A stretch of DNA of 64,000 bases from Variovorax sp. EL159 (GTDB lineage: Bacteria > Pseudomonadota > Gammaproteobacteria > Burkholderiales > Burkholderiaceae_C), in NCBI RefSeq assembly GCF_900100965.1, contig NZ_FMUJ01000005.1, forward strand, positions 496,001 through 560,000, given 5' to 3'. Shown piece after piece: positions 15,564 through 24,054 of this stretch. The position numbers and the translations under genes are program-made. The notes beneath the pieces are model-generated. The model made no database searches. It was not told where the DNA came from and was given only the letters and a program-made list of their open reading frames with translations. How positions within the stretch are numbered: position 1 is the first letter of the stretch; every line of letters starts with the position of its first letter.

Positions 15564-17021
15564 TTATCGGCTCAGCGGCGTTGAAGGCCGCACCTTCGAC
15601 ACGATCTCGCCCAGCCGCTGCAACCCTGCATCGACCGCCTTCGAGTACGGCCAGCCGCAGTTGATGCGCAGGTAGTTGTCGAAGCGCCCCGAGTTCGAGA
15701 ACTGCGCGCCCGGCGCCACCAGCATGTGCTCGCGCAGGGCCGCGTCGAACACGCTGACCGACGAACGCTGCTCGGGCAGTTCCACCCACAGCTGCAGCCC
15801 GCCGCGCGGCAGGTTCAGCCGCGTGCCCGCCGGAAAGTACCTGGCGATGGCATCGGCCGTCTGGTCGCGCTGCACGTGCAGGCGCTCGCGCAGGCGGCGC
15901 AGGTGGCGGTCGTAGCCGCCGCTGGCGATGAACTCGCCTGCGGCGATCTGCGCCAGCGCTTCGTTGTTGCGCGTCTGCGCGTACTTGAGCATTTCCACCT
16001 GCGCGTGCCAGCGCCCCGCGGTGATCCAGCCCAGCCGCAGCCCCGGTGCCAGCACCTTGTGCATCGAGGCGCAATAGATCACGTTGCCCGTGCGGTCCCA
16101 CGACTTGGCCGCGCGCAGCGGCGCGTCGCTTTCCACCAGGTCGCTGTAGGTGTCGTCCTCGACCAGCGCGATGCCGTGGCTTTCGCACAGGTGCACCAGC
16201 CGCTGCTTGTGGGCGTCGGGCATCACGCTGCCGATGGGGTTCTGCAGGTGCGGCACCACCACCACGGCCCTGATGTCGTCGTAGGTGTGGATGGCAAGGT
16301 CGAGCGCCTCGAGGGAAATGCCGGTCTGCGGGCTGGTCGGAATCTCCAGCGCGCGCAGCCCCAGGCTTTCGAGCACCTGCAGCAGGCCGTAGAAGGTGGG
16401 CGACTCCACGGCCACCGTGTCGCCGGGCTTGGCGATCGCGCGCAGTGCGAGGTTCAGCGCCTCGATGCAGCCGTTGGTGACCAGCACCTCGTCGGGCGCC
16501 ACCGTCATGCCGACGCGCAGGCTGCGCTGCGCCAGCGCCTCGCGGAACTGCTCGTGGCCCCGTTGCGACGAGGCGGTGGTCAGCAGTTCGGGCCGTTGGC
16601 GCAGCGCGCGGGTCATCGAGTTGCGCAGCGCCTCGGCCGGGTACAGCTCGGGCGCGGCCCGGGCGATGGCGAAGTTGAGCTTCACGCCCGTGAGCCGGCC
16701 GCGCGCCATGAAGTTGGCCATGCGCGCGCGCATGCTGACGAGCTGTGCCGGATCGGGCGGCACGTCGGCCACCGGTTCTTCCATCGGCGCGATCGCCAGG
16801 CGCTGCGGCCGGCGCACGAAGTAGCCCGAGCGGTCGCGCGCCTCGACCCAGCCGTCGCTTTCCATGGCGCGGCAGACCTGCAGCGCGGTCGACAGGCTGA
16901 TGTCGTGCAGCCGCATCAGGCTGCGCAGCGAGGGCAGCTTGTCGCCCTGCTTGAGCGAGCCGGTGTGGATCGCGTCGACGTAGTGCGCAGAGAGCTGGCG
17001 GTAGAGCGGTAGCGAGTCCAT
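15564..17021 (-). CDS. MocR-type regulator (GntR helix-turn-helix fused to PLP aminotransferase fold)
   Basis: The ATG at 17021 gives 485 residues. A GntR winged helix fills residues 1-72 (LYRQLSAHYVDAIHTGSL, LPSLRSLMRLHDISLSTA). After a linker, residues 110-480 form a class-I aminotransferase fold with the PLP lysine K322 in SMHKVLAPGLRLGW and D290 in VEDDTYSDL. MocR proteins such as GabR, PdxR and TauR sense PLP or amino-compound adducts and bind direct repeats. Two copies of AACAGATGCA lie upstream of this start. The target genes may be itself and the divergent DUF2917 gene; the ligand is unknown. Confidence 0.9.
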   Translation of the reverse strand: MDSLPLYRQLSAHYVDAIHTGSLKQGDKLPSLRSLMRLHDISLSTALQVCRAMESDGWVEARDRSGYFVRRPQRLAIAPMEEPVADVPPDPAQLVSMRARMANFMARGRLTGVKLNFAIARAAPELYPAEALRNSMTRALRQRPELLTTASSQRGHEQFREALAQRSLRVGMTVAPDEVLVTNGCIEALNLALRAIAKPGDTVAVESPTFYGLLQVLESLGLRALEIPTSPQTGISLEALDLAIHTYDDIRAVVVVPHLQNPIGSVMPDAHKQRLVHLCESHGIALVEDDTYSDLVESDAPLRAAKSWDRTGNVIYCASMHKVLAPGLRLGWITAGRWHAQVEMLKYAQTRNNEALAQIAAGEFIASGGYDRHLRRLRERLHVQRDQTADAIARYFPAGTRLNLPRGGLQLWVELPEQRSSVSVFDAALREHMLVAPGAQFSNSGRFDNYLRINCGWPYSKAVDAGLQRLGEIVSKVRPSTPLSR

Positions 17022-17052
17022 GGGTTGATGTTCCCTGCATCGGGCCATCAAA

Positions 17053-17093
17053 AACAGATGCAGTTGGCCGGGAAAAAGACCATAACAGATGCA
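17053..17093. promoter_or_regulatory. direct repeat, probable MocR operator
   Basis: AACAGATGCA occurs at 17053-17062 and 17084-17093, 31 bases start to start, about three helical turns. The flanks (TTGGCCGG and TTTTCGGCC) are also alike. Paired direct repeats are the known operator type of MocR regulators. They lie 32-72 bases upstream of the MocR start and 116 bases before the divergent DUF2917 gene. Confidence 0.6.
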
Positions 17094-17208
17094 TTTTCGG
17101 CCCGGCTGTTCCGGTCGCAATAGCCATGGCGTGTGCCTGTTTTCCGGGCGCTCGAAATCCTACGATTTGGGCTCGCACCACTGTCAGCCACTCACTGCAA
17201 GGCCCGCC

Positions 17209-17547
17209 ATGATCGCCACCGTCACCCCGGCCCCCGCCACCCTTACCCTGGAGCCCGGCCAGTCGCTGCGCACCGCCGTCGATGCCGGCGCCTGGCTGCA
17301 GGTGATCGAAGGGCGCGCGCGCCTGCTGTCACCGCCCAGCTGGTTCGGCGAGACCGTGTTCATGTCGGAAACGCTGCTGACCGAAGGCGATGTGCACCGC
17401 CTGGAGCGCGGCGGCTGGATCGAGGTGTCTGCACTGCATGCGCCGGTGCAACTGCGGGTCCATGCGCCGTACAAGGCGCACGTGCCCCCGGTGCAAGACC
17501 CTGAGCTGCGGCCGGTGATGCGGCTCATGCGCCTGCTGACCGGCTGA
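17209..17547 (+). CDS. DUF2917-like small protein
   Basis: A protein of 112 residues from the ATG at 17209; a longer frame starts inside the operator region and is unlikely. The layout LTLEPGQSLRTAVDAGAWLQ, IEGRARLLSPPSWF, LTEGDVHRLERGGWIEVSAL resembles DUF2917, a small cupin-like beta-barrel family; a clearer member is at 30956. It is divergent from the MocR gene and shares its control region. No signal peptide. Function unknown. Confidence 0.65.
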   Translation: MIATVTPAPATLTLEPGQSLRTAVDAGAWLQVIEGRARLLSPPSWFGETVFMSETLLTEGDVHRLERGGWIEVSALHAPVQLRVHAPYKAHVPPVQDPELRPVMRLMRLLTG

Positions 17548-17554
17548 TGGTTCT

Positions 17555-18784
17555 TCAGGGCGCGGCGGTTCGCTCGAGCGCCATCAGCGCCAGGGCGATC
17601 GCGCCGAATGCCGCGCCGCCCACGCAGACGGCCGGCCAGCCCCCGGCGACCCATGCCAGGCCCGACAGGCTGGCGCCAGCGGCGGCTCCCAGAAAGAAGA
17701 GACCGGTGAAGAGCCCGTTCAGGCGGCCCCGCGCTTCAGGCCGCAGCAGGTTGATGGCGCGGCGGCCCAGGGTCTGGTCCGCGATCACGCCCATGTCGAG
17801 GAGCAGGCCGGCCAGCCCCAGTGCGGCCAGCGATGCTTCCGGCCGCCAGAAACTGTCTTCCCCGGCCAGCCAGGCCAGCGCAAGAGCCCCGATCACGGCC
17901 GCATGCGCGAGCAGCGTGGCCTGGCGCGTCCAGCCCCGGTCGCCCGCACGGCCTGCGATGGGCGCGACGATGGCCCCGCCCGCACCGGCCAGCGCGAACA
18001 CCGCGATGCCGGTGTTGCCCAGGCCGAAAGGCTGTTGCGACAGGCGCAGCGCAACGGCCGTCCAGAACATGCTGAACGCCGCCATGCACAGCGCCTGCGA
18101 AAGCGCGCGCTGGCGCACCACCGGCTCCTGCCGCAGCAGGGTCCACATCGAGAAGATCAGCCGTGGATAGGTCACCGTGCCCATCGGGCGGCGAAGCGGA
18201 ATCCGACGCGCGAGCACCAGCGCAAGCACCGCCACGACAAGCGCGAGGCCGCCATAGAACCATCGCCAGCCCGCCACTTCGGCCGTGAGGCTGGCCACGG
18301 GGCGCGACAGCAGGATGCCGAGCATCAGCCCGCTCATGACATTGCCGACCACCCGGCCGCGTTGTGCTTCGGGTGTCAGCGCGGCGGCCACCGGCACCAG
18401 CATCTGGATCGCGCTCGCGGTCACGCCGGACACGAAGCAGGCCAGCAGAAAGAGCGGCGTGTTCGTGGTCAGGGCCACCGCCGCGAGCGCGGCCACGTCG
18501 GTCGCCAGCGTGCCGATGATGAGCGCCTTGTTTTCCACCACATCGGTCAACGGCACCAGAAAGAACAGGCCGGCGGCATAGCCCAGCAGCGTCAGCGTGG
18601 TGACCAGTCCCGACGTGCCGGGCTGCAGGCCGAGCGAATGGCCGATGGCCGGTATCAGAGACTGCGATGCATAAAGGCTCAGCACCACGATGCCCACGGC
18701 CATCGCGAACAGCAGCGTCAATCCGGTGGCCTGGCTGCGCGGTGCTTCGCAACTGGCGGCGGCGGCGCGGATCGTGGATGGCAT
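17555..18784 (-). CDS. MFS transporter
   Basis: A 409-residue protein from ATG 18784 with twelve hydrophobic segments. The first half shows the MFS signature region GLVTTLTLLGYAAGLFFLVPLTDVVE (motif A-like loop), and RGRVVGNVMSGLMLGILLSRPV in helix 5. It looks like the drug/sugar efflux group (YnfM/Bcr-like). The substrate is unknown. It is divergent from a LysR gene with about 105 bases between starts, so it is probably under that regulator. Confidence 0.88.
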   Translation of the reverse strand: MPSTIRAAAASCEAPRSQATGLTLLFAMAVGIVVLSLYASQSLIPAIGHSLGLQPGTSGLVTTLTLLGYAAGLFFLVPLTDVVENKALIIGTLATDVAALAAVALTTNTPLFLLACFVSGVTASAIQMLVPVAAALTPEAQRGRVVGNVMSGLMLGILLSRPVASLTAEVAGWRWFYGGLALVVAVLALVLARRIPLRRPMGTVTYPRLIFSMWTLLRQEPVVRQRALSQALCMAAFSMFWTAVALRLSQQPFGLGNTGIAVFALAGAGGAIVAPIAGRAGDRGWTRQATLLAHAAVIGALALAWLAGEDSFWRPEASLAALGLAGLLLDMGVIADQTLGRRAINLLRPEARGRLNGLFTGLFFLGAAAGASLSGLAWVAGGWPAVCVGGAAFGAIALALMALERTAAP

Positions 18785-18889
18785 GTCGGTCTTTCGCGAG
18801 TGGGGATGGCTGTCATCGTGCCCGCCACACCCCGCGGGAAAAAGACATGGGCGCAAACACATTGTTTGCCCCGATGCTCCAATCGGGTG

Positions 18890-19801
18890 ATGAAGCATCT
18901 CCCCGAAGTCGCCGTGTTCGTTCGCGTGGCCGAGTGCGGCAGCTTCAGCGCCGCGGCCGAGTTGCTGCAGCTGTCCAGGCCCGCCGTCAGCCAGGCGGTG
19001 AGCCGGCTGGAGCAGCACCTTGGCGCGCGGCTGCTGCACCGGAGCACCCGCAAGCTCAGCCTGACCGAAGCCGGTGCGCAGATGCTCGACGCAGCCAGGG
19101 CAGGCATCGAGATGATCGCCGCCGCCGAGCTGCAGATTTCAGCGTCGCAGGCGCGGCCCAGCGGCCGGTTGCGCATCACCGCGCCCGTGGCGTTCGGCGT
19201 GCTGCACGTCGCGCCGCTGCTGGCGGAATTCGGCCGCCGCTATCCCGACATCGACATCGCCCTGCGCATGAACGACAGCATCGTGGACATGGTGGCGCAG
19301 GGCTTCGACGTGGCGATCCGCGTCTCGGACCCGGCCGATTCGAGCCTGGTGTCGCGGCGCCTTGCGCCGGTGCGGCACTTTGCCTACGCCGCGCCGCAGT
19401 ACCTGGCCAGGCACGGCGTTCCCGCCACGCCGCAGGAACTGGCCAGCCACCGCTGCCTGGTCCACAGCAAGAGCCGGCCGGCGCGCGAGTGGCGCTTCGT
19501 CGCCGCGGACGGCACGGCCTCGACGGTGGTGGTACCCAAGTGCGTGCAGGCCGACAACAGCCTGGCCCTGCGCGAGGCCGTGGCGGCGGGCGCCGGCATC
19601 AGCGTCGGGCCCGACTACCTGCTGGCGGACGACATCCGCTCGGGCCGGCTGGTGCGCCTGTTCCCGGGTCTTCGCCTGCACGAGTTCGCGGTCTACGCGC
19701 AGTACCCGGCGCGCAAGCACGTGGCGTCGAGCGTGAAGGTCTTCATCGACTTCGTGGCCCGGGAGTTCCGGGACGCACGCCGCTGGCAGGGCGTGGAGTA
19801 A
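18890..19801 (+). CDS. LysR-family transcriptional regulator
   Basis: The ATG at 18890 gives 303 residues. Winged helix at 1-60 (FSAAAELLQLSRPAVSQAVSRLEQHLGARLLHR), effector domain at about 90-300. It belongs to the AaeR/DmlR-like branch by the SGRLRITAPVAFG start of the effector domain. It probably controls the divergent MFS exporter. The intergenic ACATTGTTTGCCCC region is a possible binding site but shows no clean symmetry. Confidence 0.9.
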   Translation: MKHLPEVAVFVRVAECGSFSAAAELLQLSRPAVSQAVSRLEQHLGARLLHRSTRKLSLTEAGAQMLDAARAGIEMIAAAELQISASQARPSGRLRITAPVAFGVLHVAPLLAEFGRRYPDIDIALRMNDSIVDMVAQGFDVAIRVSDPADSSLVSRRLAPVRHFAYAAPQYLARHGVPATPQELASHRCLVHSKSRPAREWRFVAADGTASTVVVPKCVQADNSLALREAVAAGAGISVGPDYLLADDIRSGRLVRLFPGLRLHEFAVYAQYPARKHVASSVKVFIDFVAREFRDARRWQGVE

Positions 19802-19808
19802 GCGGCGG

Positions 19809-21194
19809 CTAGCGCTCGCTCGCCGCTTCGCGCAGCGCGTCGAGGAAGCAGCGCCGCCACCAGTGGATGTCCTGCTCGCGGATGCGCGACAGCAGCTTCT
19901 GGTGCCGCTCGCGCCGCTCTTCCAGCGGCATCTGCAGCGCCTGCTGCACGGTCTCGGCCGTGCCGTGCGTGTCGTACGGGTTCACCAGCAGCGCCTCTTT
20001 CAGCTGCTCGGCCGCGCCGGCAAAGCGCGACAGCACCAGCACACCGGGGTCGGCCGGGTCCTGCGCCGCGATGTACTCCTTGGCGACCAGGTTCATGCCG
20101 TCGCGCAATGGCGTCACCAGCCCCACGGCCGCCGCGCGGCACAGGCCCGGCACGCGCTTGCGGGCCACCATGCGGTGGATGTAGCGCACCGGCATCCAGT
20201 CGAGTTCGCCGTAGTCGCCGTTGATGGCGCCGCACAGCGATTCGAGCTCGCGCCGGATGTCGGCGTACGCATCGACCGTCTCGCGCGTGGGCGAGGCGAT
20301 CTGGATCAGCGTGGCGCTGCGCCGGTTCTCGGGGTAGTGCGCCAGCAGCTCGCGGAACGCGCGCACGCGCTGCGGGATGCCCTTGGAATAGTCGAGCCGG
20401 TCGATGCCCAGCAGCAGCCGGCGCTGCGAGTACTCGCGCTTCATGGTCTCGTACATGTCGCGCGATTCCTTCGCATGCGTGAGCGCCGCGAACTCGTCGA
20501 CGTCGATGCCGATCGGGAAGGCGCTGCAACGCACCGTCTGCCCGTAGGCGCGGTACATGTCGTTGCCCAGGTACTCGCCGTGGGCCTCGTTGCGCACGTA
20601 GTGCTCGAAGTGCTGCACGTCCTGCTGGGCCTGGAAGCCGATCAGGTCGTACGAGAACAGCGAACGCATCAGCCATTCGTGCTGCGGAATGGCCGCGATG
20701 ATGATCTGCGGCGGCAGCGGAATGTGCAAAAAGAAACCGATGCGCTGCCTGCAGCCCATGGCGCGCAGCTCGGCGGCCAGCGGCATCAGGTGGTAGTCGT
20801 GGATCCAGATGATGTCATCGTCTTTCAGCAGCGGCAGCAGCTTGCGCGCGAACAGCTGGTTCACGCGCCGGTAGCCGCCGATGAAGCCGGCATCGAAGTG
20901 CGCAAGGTCGAGGCGGTTGTGGAACACCGGCCACAGCACGTCGTTGCTGTAGCCCAGGTAGTAGCTGTCGTGGTCTTCGCGGCTCAGGTCGAGGGTGGCG
21001 AGCGTGACCTTGCCGGCCTGCTGCCTGTGCAGTTCGCCTTCGCCCGTCGGGCCGCCTTCGATGATCTGGCCGCTCCAGCCGAACCACAGGCCGCCGCTTT
21101 GCTGCAGCGATTCACCCAGCGCGACGGCCAGCCCGCCGGCTGCCGGCTTGCGTGGATCGGCCACGCGGTTGGAAATGACGACGAGCCGGCTCAT
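19809..21194 (-). CDS. otsA: trehalose-6-phosphate synthase
   Basis: OtsA makes trehalose 6-phosphate from UDP-glucose and glucose 6-phosphate (GT20). The ATG at 21194 gives 461 residues, near the family length of 460-480. Motifs: SRLVVISNRVADP, GLWFGWSGQI, WIHDYHLMPLA, GIDRLDYSKGIPQR, and PLRDGMNLVAKEY near the C-terminus. It is cytosolic. Its start overlaps the stop of the GH15 gene by ATGA; it is the third gene of an otsB-GH15-otsA operon made for osmo- or desiccation tolerance. Confidence 0.95.
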   Translation of the reverse strand: MSRLVVISNRVADPRKPAAGGLAVALGESLQQSGGLWFGWSGQIIEGGPTGEGELHRQQAGKVTLATLDLSREDHDSYYLGYSNDVLWPVFHNRLDLAHFDAGFIGGYRRVNQLFARKLLPLLKDDDIIWIHDYHLMPLAAELRAMGCRQRIGFFLHIPLPPQIIIAAIPQHEWLMRSLFSYDLIGFQAQQDVQHFEHYVRNEAHGEYLGNDMYRAYGQTVRCSAFPIGIDVDEFAALTHAKESRDMYETMKREYSQRRLLLGIDRLDYSKGIPQRVRAFRELLAHYPENRRSATLIQIASPTRETVDAYADIRRELESLCGAINGDYGELDWMPVRYIHRMVARKRVPGLCRAAAVGLVTPLRDGMNLVAKEYIAAQDPADPGVLVLSRFAGAAEQLKEALLVNPYDTHGTAETVQQALQMPLEERRERHQKLLSRIREQDIHWWRRCFLDALREAASER

Positions 21195-23113
21195 ATGCAC
21201 GAATCCCAGGGCGCGGACAGGCGCACGGCCGCGTTGATGATGCCGACCATCGAATAGGTCTGCGGAAAGTTGCCCCACATCTCACCGGTGACCGGGTGGG
21301 TGTCTTCCGACAGCAGGCCCAGCGGGTTGCGCGCGGCCAGCATGGTCTCGAAGATCTGCCGCGCCTCGGCCTTGCGGCCGATCTTGGCGAGCGCGTCGAT
21401 GCGCCAGAAGGTGCAGATGTTGAAGGCGGTCTCGGGCTTGCCGAAGTCGTCGGCCGCTTCGTAGCGGCGCATGTAGGGGCCATCGCAAAGCGACTTCTCC
21501 ATGGCGTCGACGGTGGAGATGAAGCGCGGGTCGCGCGCATCGATCAGGCCGACCTCGACCATCAGCAGGATGCTCGCATCCAGCTCGTGGCCGCCGAAGC
21601 TTTCGGCGAAGGCCTGGCGTTCTTCGCACCACGACTTGGCCAGGATCTCTTCCTTCATGCGCGAGGCGTGGCCATGCCAGTAGGCCGCGCGATCGGGCAG
21701 CTGCAGTGCGCGCGCGATCTTCGAGAGCCGGTCGCAGGCGGCCCAGCTCATCAGCGCCGAGCTGGTGTGCACGCGTGCGCGCGTGCGCAGCTCCCACATG
21801 CCGGCGTCGGGCGTGCCGTAGACGCGCACCGCCTGTTCGCCGACCGCCTCGAGGTGCGGAAACTCCGCCAGCCCCGCGCGGCTCAGCAGGCGGTGGTCGT
21901 GGAAGGCCTGCGCCGCGCCGAGCACGATGTTGCCGTACACGTCGTGCTGGAAGTGCTCCTGCGCCTGGTTGCCCACGCGCACCGGGCCCATGCCCCGGTA
22001 GCCGTCGAGCCCTTCGACGAAAGACTCGGGCAACTCGCGCTCGAGCCCGATGCCATACAGCGGCTGGATGTGCTCGCCATGCGAGCCGATCACCACGTTG
22101 GCGAGCCAGCGCAGATAGTCTTCCATGGTGCCGACTTCGCTCAGCGAATTGAGCGCGCGCACCACGAAGAAGGCATCGCGCAGCCAGCAGTAGCGGTAGT
22201 CCCAATTGCGCTGGCTGCCGGGCGCCTCGGGGATGCTCGTGGTCATGGCGGCCACGATGGCGCCGGTGTCTTCGTACAGCGAGAGCTTGAGCGTGATGGC
22301 CGCGCGAATCACCGCGTCCTGGTACTCGAAGGGAATCGCGAGGCGCTTGCTCCAGGTGCGCCAGTAGGCGATGGTCTCCTGCTCGAAGCGGCGCGCCGTG
22401 TCGGCGATGCCGTCGAGCAGCGTCTCGTCCACGCCGAACATGAAGTTGTACTCGCGCGAGATCACGAAGGGCTGCTCCGCAAGGATGTGCGAGATCGATG
22501 CGTCGGTGTTCAGGCGCAGCGTGAGGTCGGGCCCGACGTAGCGGATGTGGTTGCTGCCGCGCGTCACTTCGACCGGCGCCGAGGCGCCCCACTGGAAGCG
22601 CGGATCGAGCGACACGCGGATGCGCGGCGCGCCGGCAATCGGCCGCACGCGGCGCACCATCATCAGCGGGCGGAAGTAGCGCGAGCGGCTGTAGAAGCGC
22701 GGCGCGAAGTCGGTGATCTCGATGCCCTGGCCGGCGGTGTCGAAGAGCTGCGTGCGCAGCACGGCGGTGTTCGGCTCGTACCACTGCTTGGCTTCGGCGA
22801 AGTCCTCGATGTCGATGCTCCAGGCACCCGCGCCTTCGCCGGGATGCAGCAGCGCGTTGAACACCGGGTCGCCATCGAAGCGCGGCAGGCAACACCAGAC
22901 AGCACGGCCGCGCGCATCGATGAGCGCGCTGTAGGCGCAGTTGCCGATCACCCCGACGTTGAGCGACGGCTCGGCCGGCGGCGCAAAGCCGCGCGGTCCG
23001 GGGGCTGCGGCGGCCTTCACGTCGACCGGTGCGCGGTCGTCGGGCCCGGCCGCGCCGGCGAGTGCGTTGCCGGCATGCGCTTCGGGGGCCTTCGACAGTG
23101 GTTGTTCGCTCAT
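21191..23113 (-). CDS. glycoside hydrolase family 15 protein (glucoamylase/trehalase-like)
   Basis: The ATG at 23113 has GAGGAG six bases upstream and gives 640 residues; an upstream extension lies inside otsB. After a Pro/Ala-rich N-terminal 50 residues comes the trehalase-like N-terminal domain (NVGVIGNCAYSALIDARGRAV) and the (alpha/alpha)6 GH15 domain with the hallmark RNWDYRYCWLRDAFF. GH15 includes glucoamylases and bacterial trehalases; its place between otsB and otsA, with 4-base overlaps on both sides, points to trehalose or an alpha-glucan as substrate. There is no signal peptide, so it acts inside the cell. Confidence 0.9.
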   Translation of the reverse strand: MSEQPLSKAPEAHAGNALAGAAGPDDRAPVDVKAAAAPGPRGFAPPAEPSLNVGVIGNCAYSALIDARGRAVWCCLPRFDGDPVFNALLHPGEGAGAWSIDIEDFAEAKQWYEPNTAVLRTQLFDTAGQGIEITDFAPRFYSRSRYFRPLMMVRRVRPIAGAPRIRVSLDPRFQWGASAPVEVTRGSNHIRYVGPDLTLRLNTDASISHILAEQPFVISREYNFMFGVDETLLDGIADTARRFEQETIAYWRTWSKRLAIPFEYQDAVIRAAITLKLSLYEDTGAIVAAMTTSIPEAPGSQRNWDYRYCWLRDAFFVVRALNSLSEVGTMEDYLRWLANVVIGSHGEHIQPLYGIGLERELPESFVEGLDGYRGMGPVRVGNQAQEHFQHDVYGNIVLGAAQAFHDHRLLSRAGLAEFPHLEAVGEQAVRVYGTPDAGMWELRTRARVHTSSALMSWAACDRLSKIARALQLPDRAAYWHGHASRMKEEILAKSWCEERQAFAESFGGHELDASILLMVEVGLIDARDPRFISTVDAMEKSLCDGPYMRRYEAADDFGKPETAFNICTFWRIDALAKIGRKAEARQIFETMLAARNPLGLLSEDTHPVTGEMWGNFPQTYSMVGIINAAVRLSAPWDSCI

Positions 23114-23934
23114 CCAGGGCTCCTCGGGGATTTTTCGGTGGTCGGGGTCGTCGGGGGAATCGGGGGCGTTGGGGTGTGAGGTGCAGCCAGCACGTCGCGT
23201 GCCTGCACCAGCCATTCGTAAACCGCGCGCGGCGATTCGAGGCGGTGCAGCGCCAGGCTGGGCCCGCTGCCGACCTTGATGGCGACACCGCCGCGCGGCT
23301 GCACGACGGCGAAACCGCTCTCGTCGGTGGTGTCGTCGCCCGCGAAGAACGGCATGCGGCCCGCGAAGGGTGCCTCTTTCATGAAGGCCTCGATGGCGAT
23401 GCCCTTGTTGACGCCCGCGGGCTTGACCTCGAACACGAACTTGCCGTGCATGAGTTCGAGCGCCGGGTGTCCCTGGATGGCGCGCGACATGGCGTCGCGG
23501 CACACGGCTTCGAGCTGCGGCGCGAGCCGGTAATGCAGCGCGATGGCGGCGTGCTTGCGCTCGACCAGCAGGCCTTCGTGCACACGCGCCAGTTCGTTGG
23601 CGATGTCGAGGATGGGCAGGAGATCGGGCGCACCCTGTTCCTGCATGTGGCCTTCGGCATCGCGGCGCTGCACGCCGTGTTCGCCGGCGGCCGGCAGGCG
23701 CAGCGGTGCGAGGAAGCGGTCGATGGCATCGATCTGCCGACCCGACACCACGGCCAGCGCGCCGCCGAGCAGGTCGCGCAGATCGGTGAGCAGGGGGACG
23801 AGGGCAGGCGGAATCTCGATGGCCTCTGGCGTGGGCGCGAGCCCCACCAGCGTGCCGTCGAAGTCAAGGAAAAGGGCGGCGTCCCGGCCCGGCGAAGGAG
23901 GCAACTGAGCGTTGCCGGAGGAGGACTTTGGCAT
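23110..23934 (-). CDS. otsB: trehalose-6-phosphate phosphatase
   Basis: OtsB removes phosphate from trehalose 6-phosphate. ATG 23934 gives 274 residues. HAD motifs: ALFLDFDGTLVG (D24, D26), VVSGR, and FFAGDDTTDE. The C-terminal tail (about 25 residues, PHTPTPPIPPTTPTTEKSP) is Pro/Thr-rich and probably unstructured. It is the first gene of the otsB-GH15-otsA operon; its TGA overlaps the next ATG. About 120 bases separate it from cca. Confidence 0.93.
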   Translation of the reverse strand: MPKSSSGNAQLPPSPGRDAALFLDFDGTLVGLAPTPEAIEIPPALVPLLTDLRDLLGGALAVVSGRQIDAIDRFLAPLRLPAAGEHGVQRRDAEGHMQEQGAPDLLPILDIANELARVHEGLLVERKHAAIALHYRLAPQLEAVCRDAMSRAIQGHPALELMHGKFVFEVKPAGVNKGIAIEAFMKEAPFAGRMPFFAGDDTTDESGFAVVQPRGGVAIKVGSGPSLALHRLESPRAVYEWLVQARDVLAAPHTPTPPIPPTTPTTEKSPRSPG

Positions 23935-24054
23935 TGCGAAAAACCTTAACACGGGCTGCGCAGCGCGCGTGTCGGCCAAAGCCGAAGGTCTTTCGCGGCC
24001 GGTGCCGCGAGGTGAACGCCGCGCGTGCCTTGCGTACCGCGCGGCGGGGCGCCT

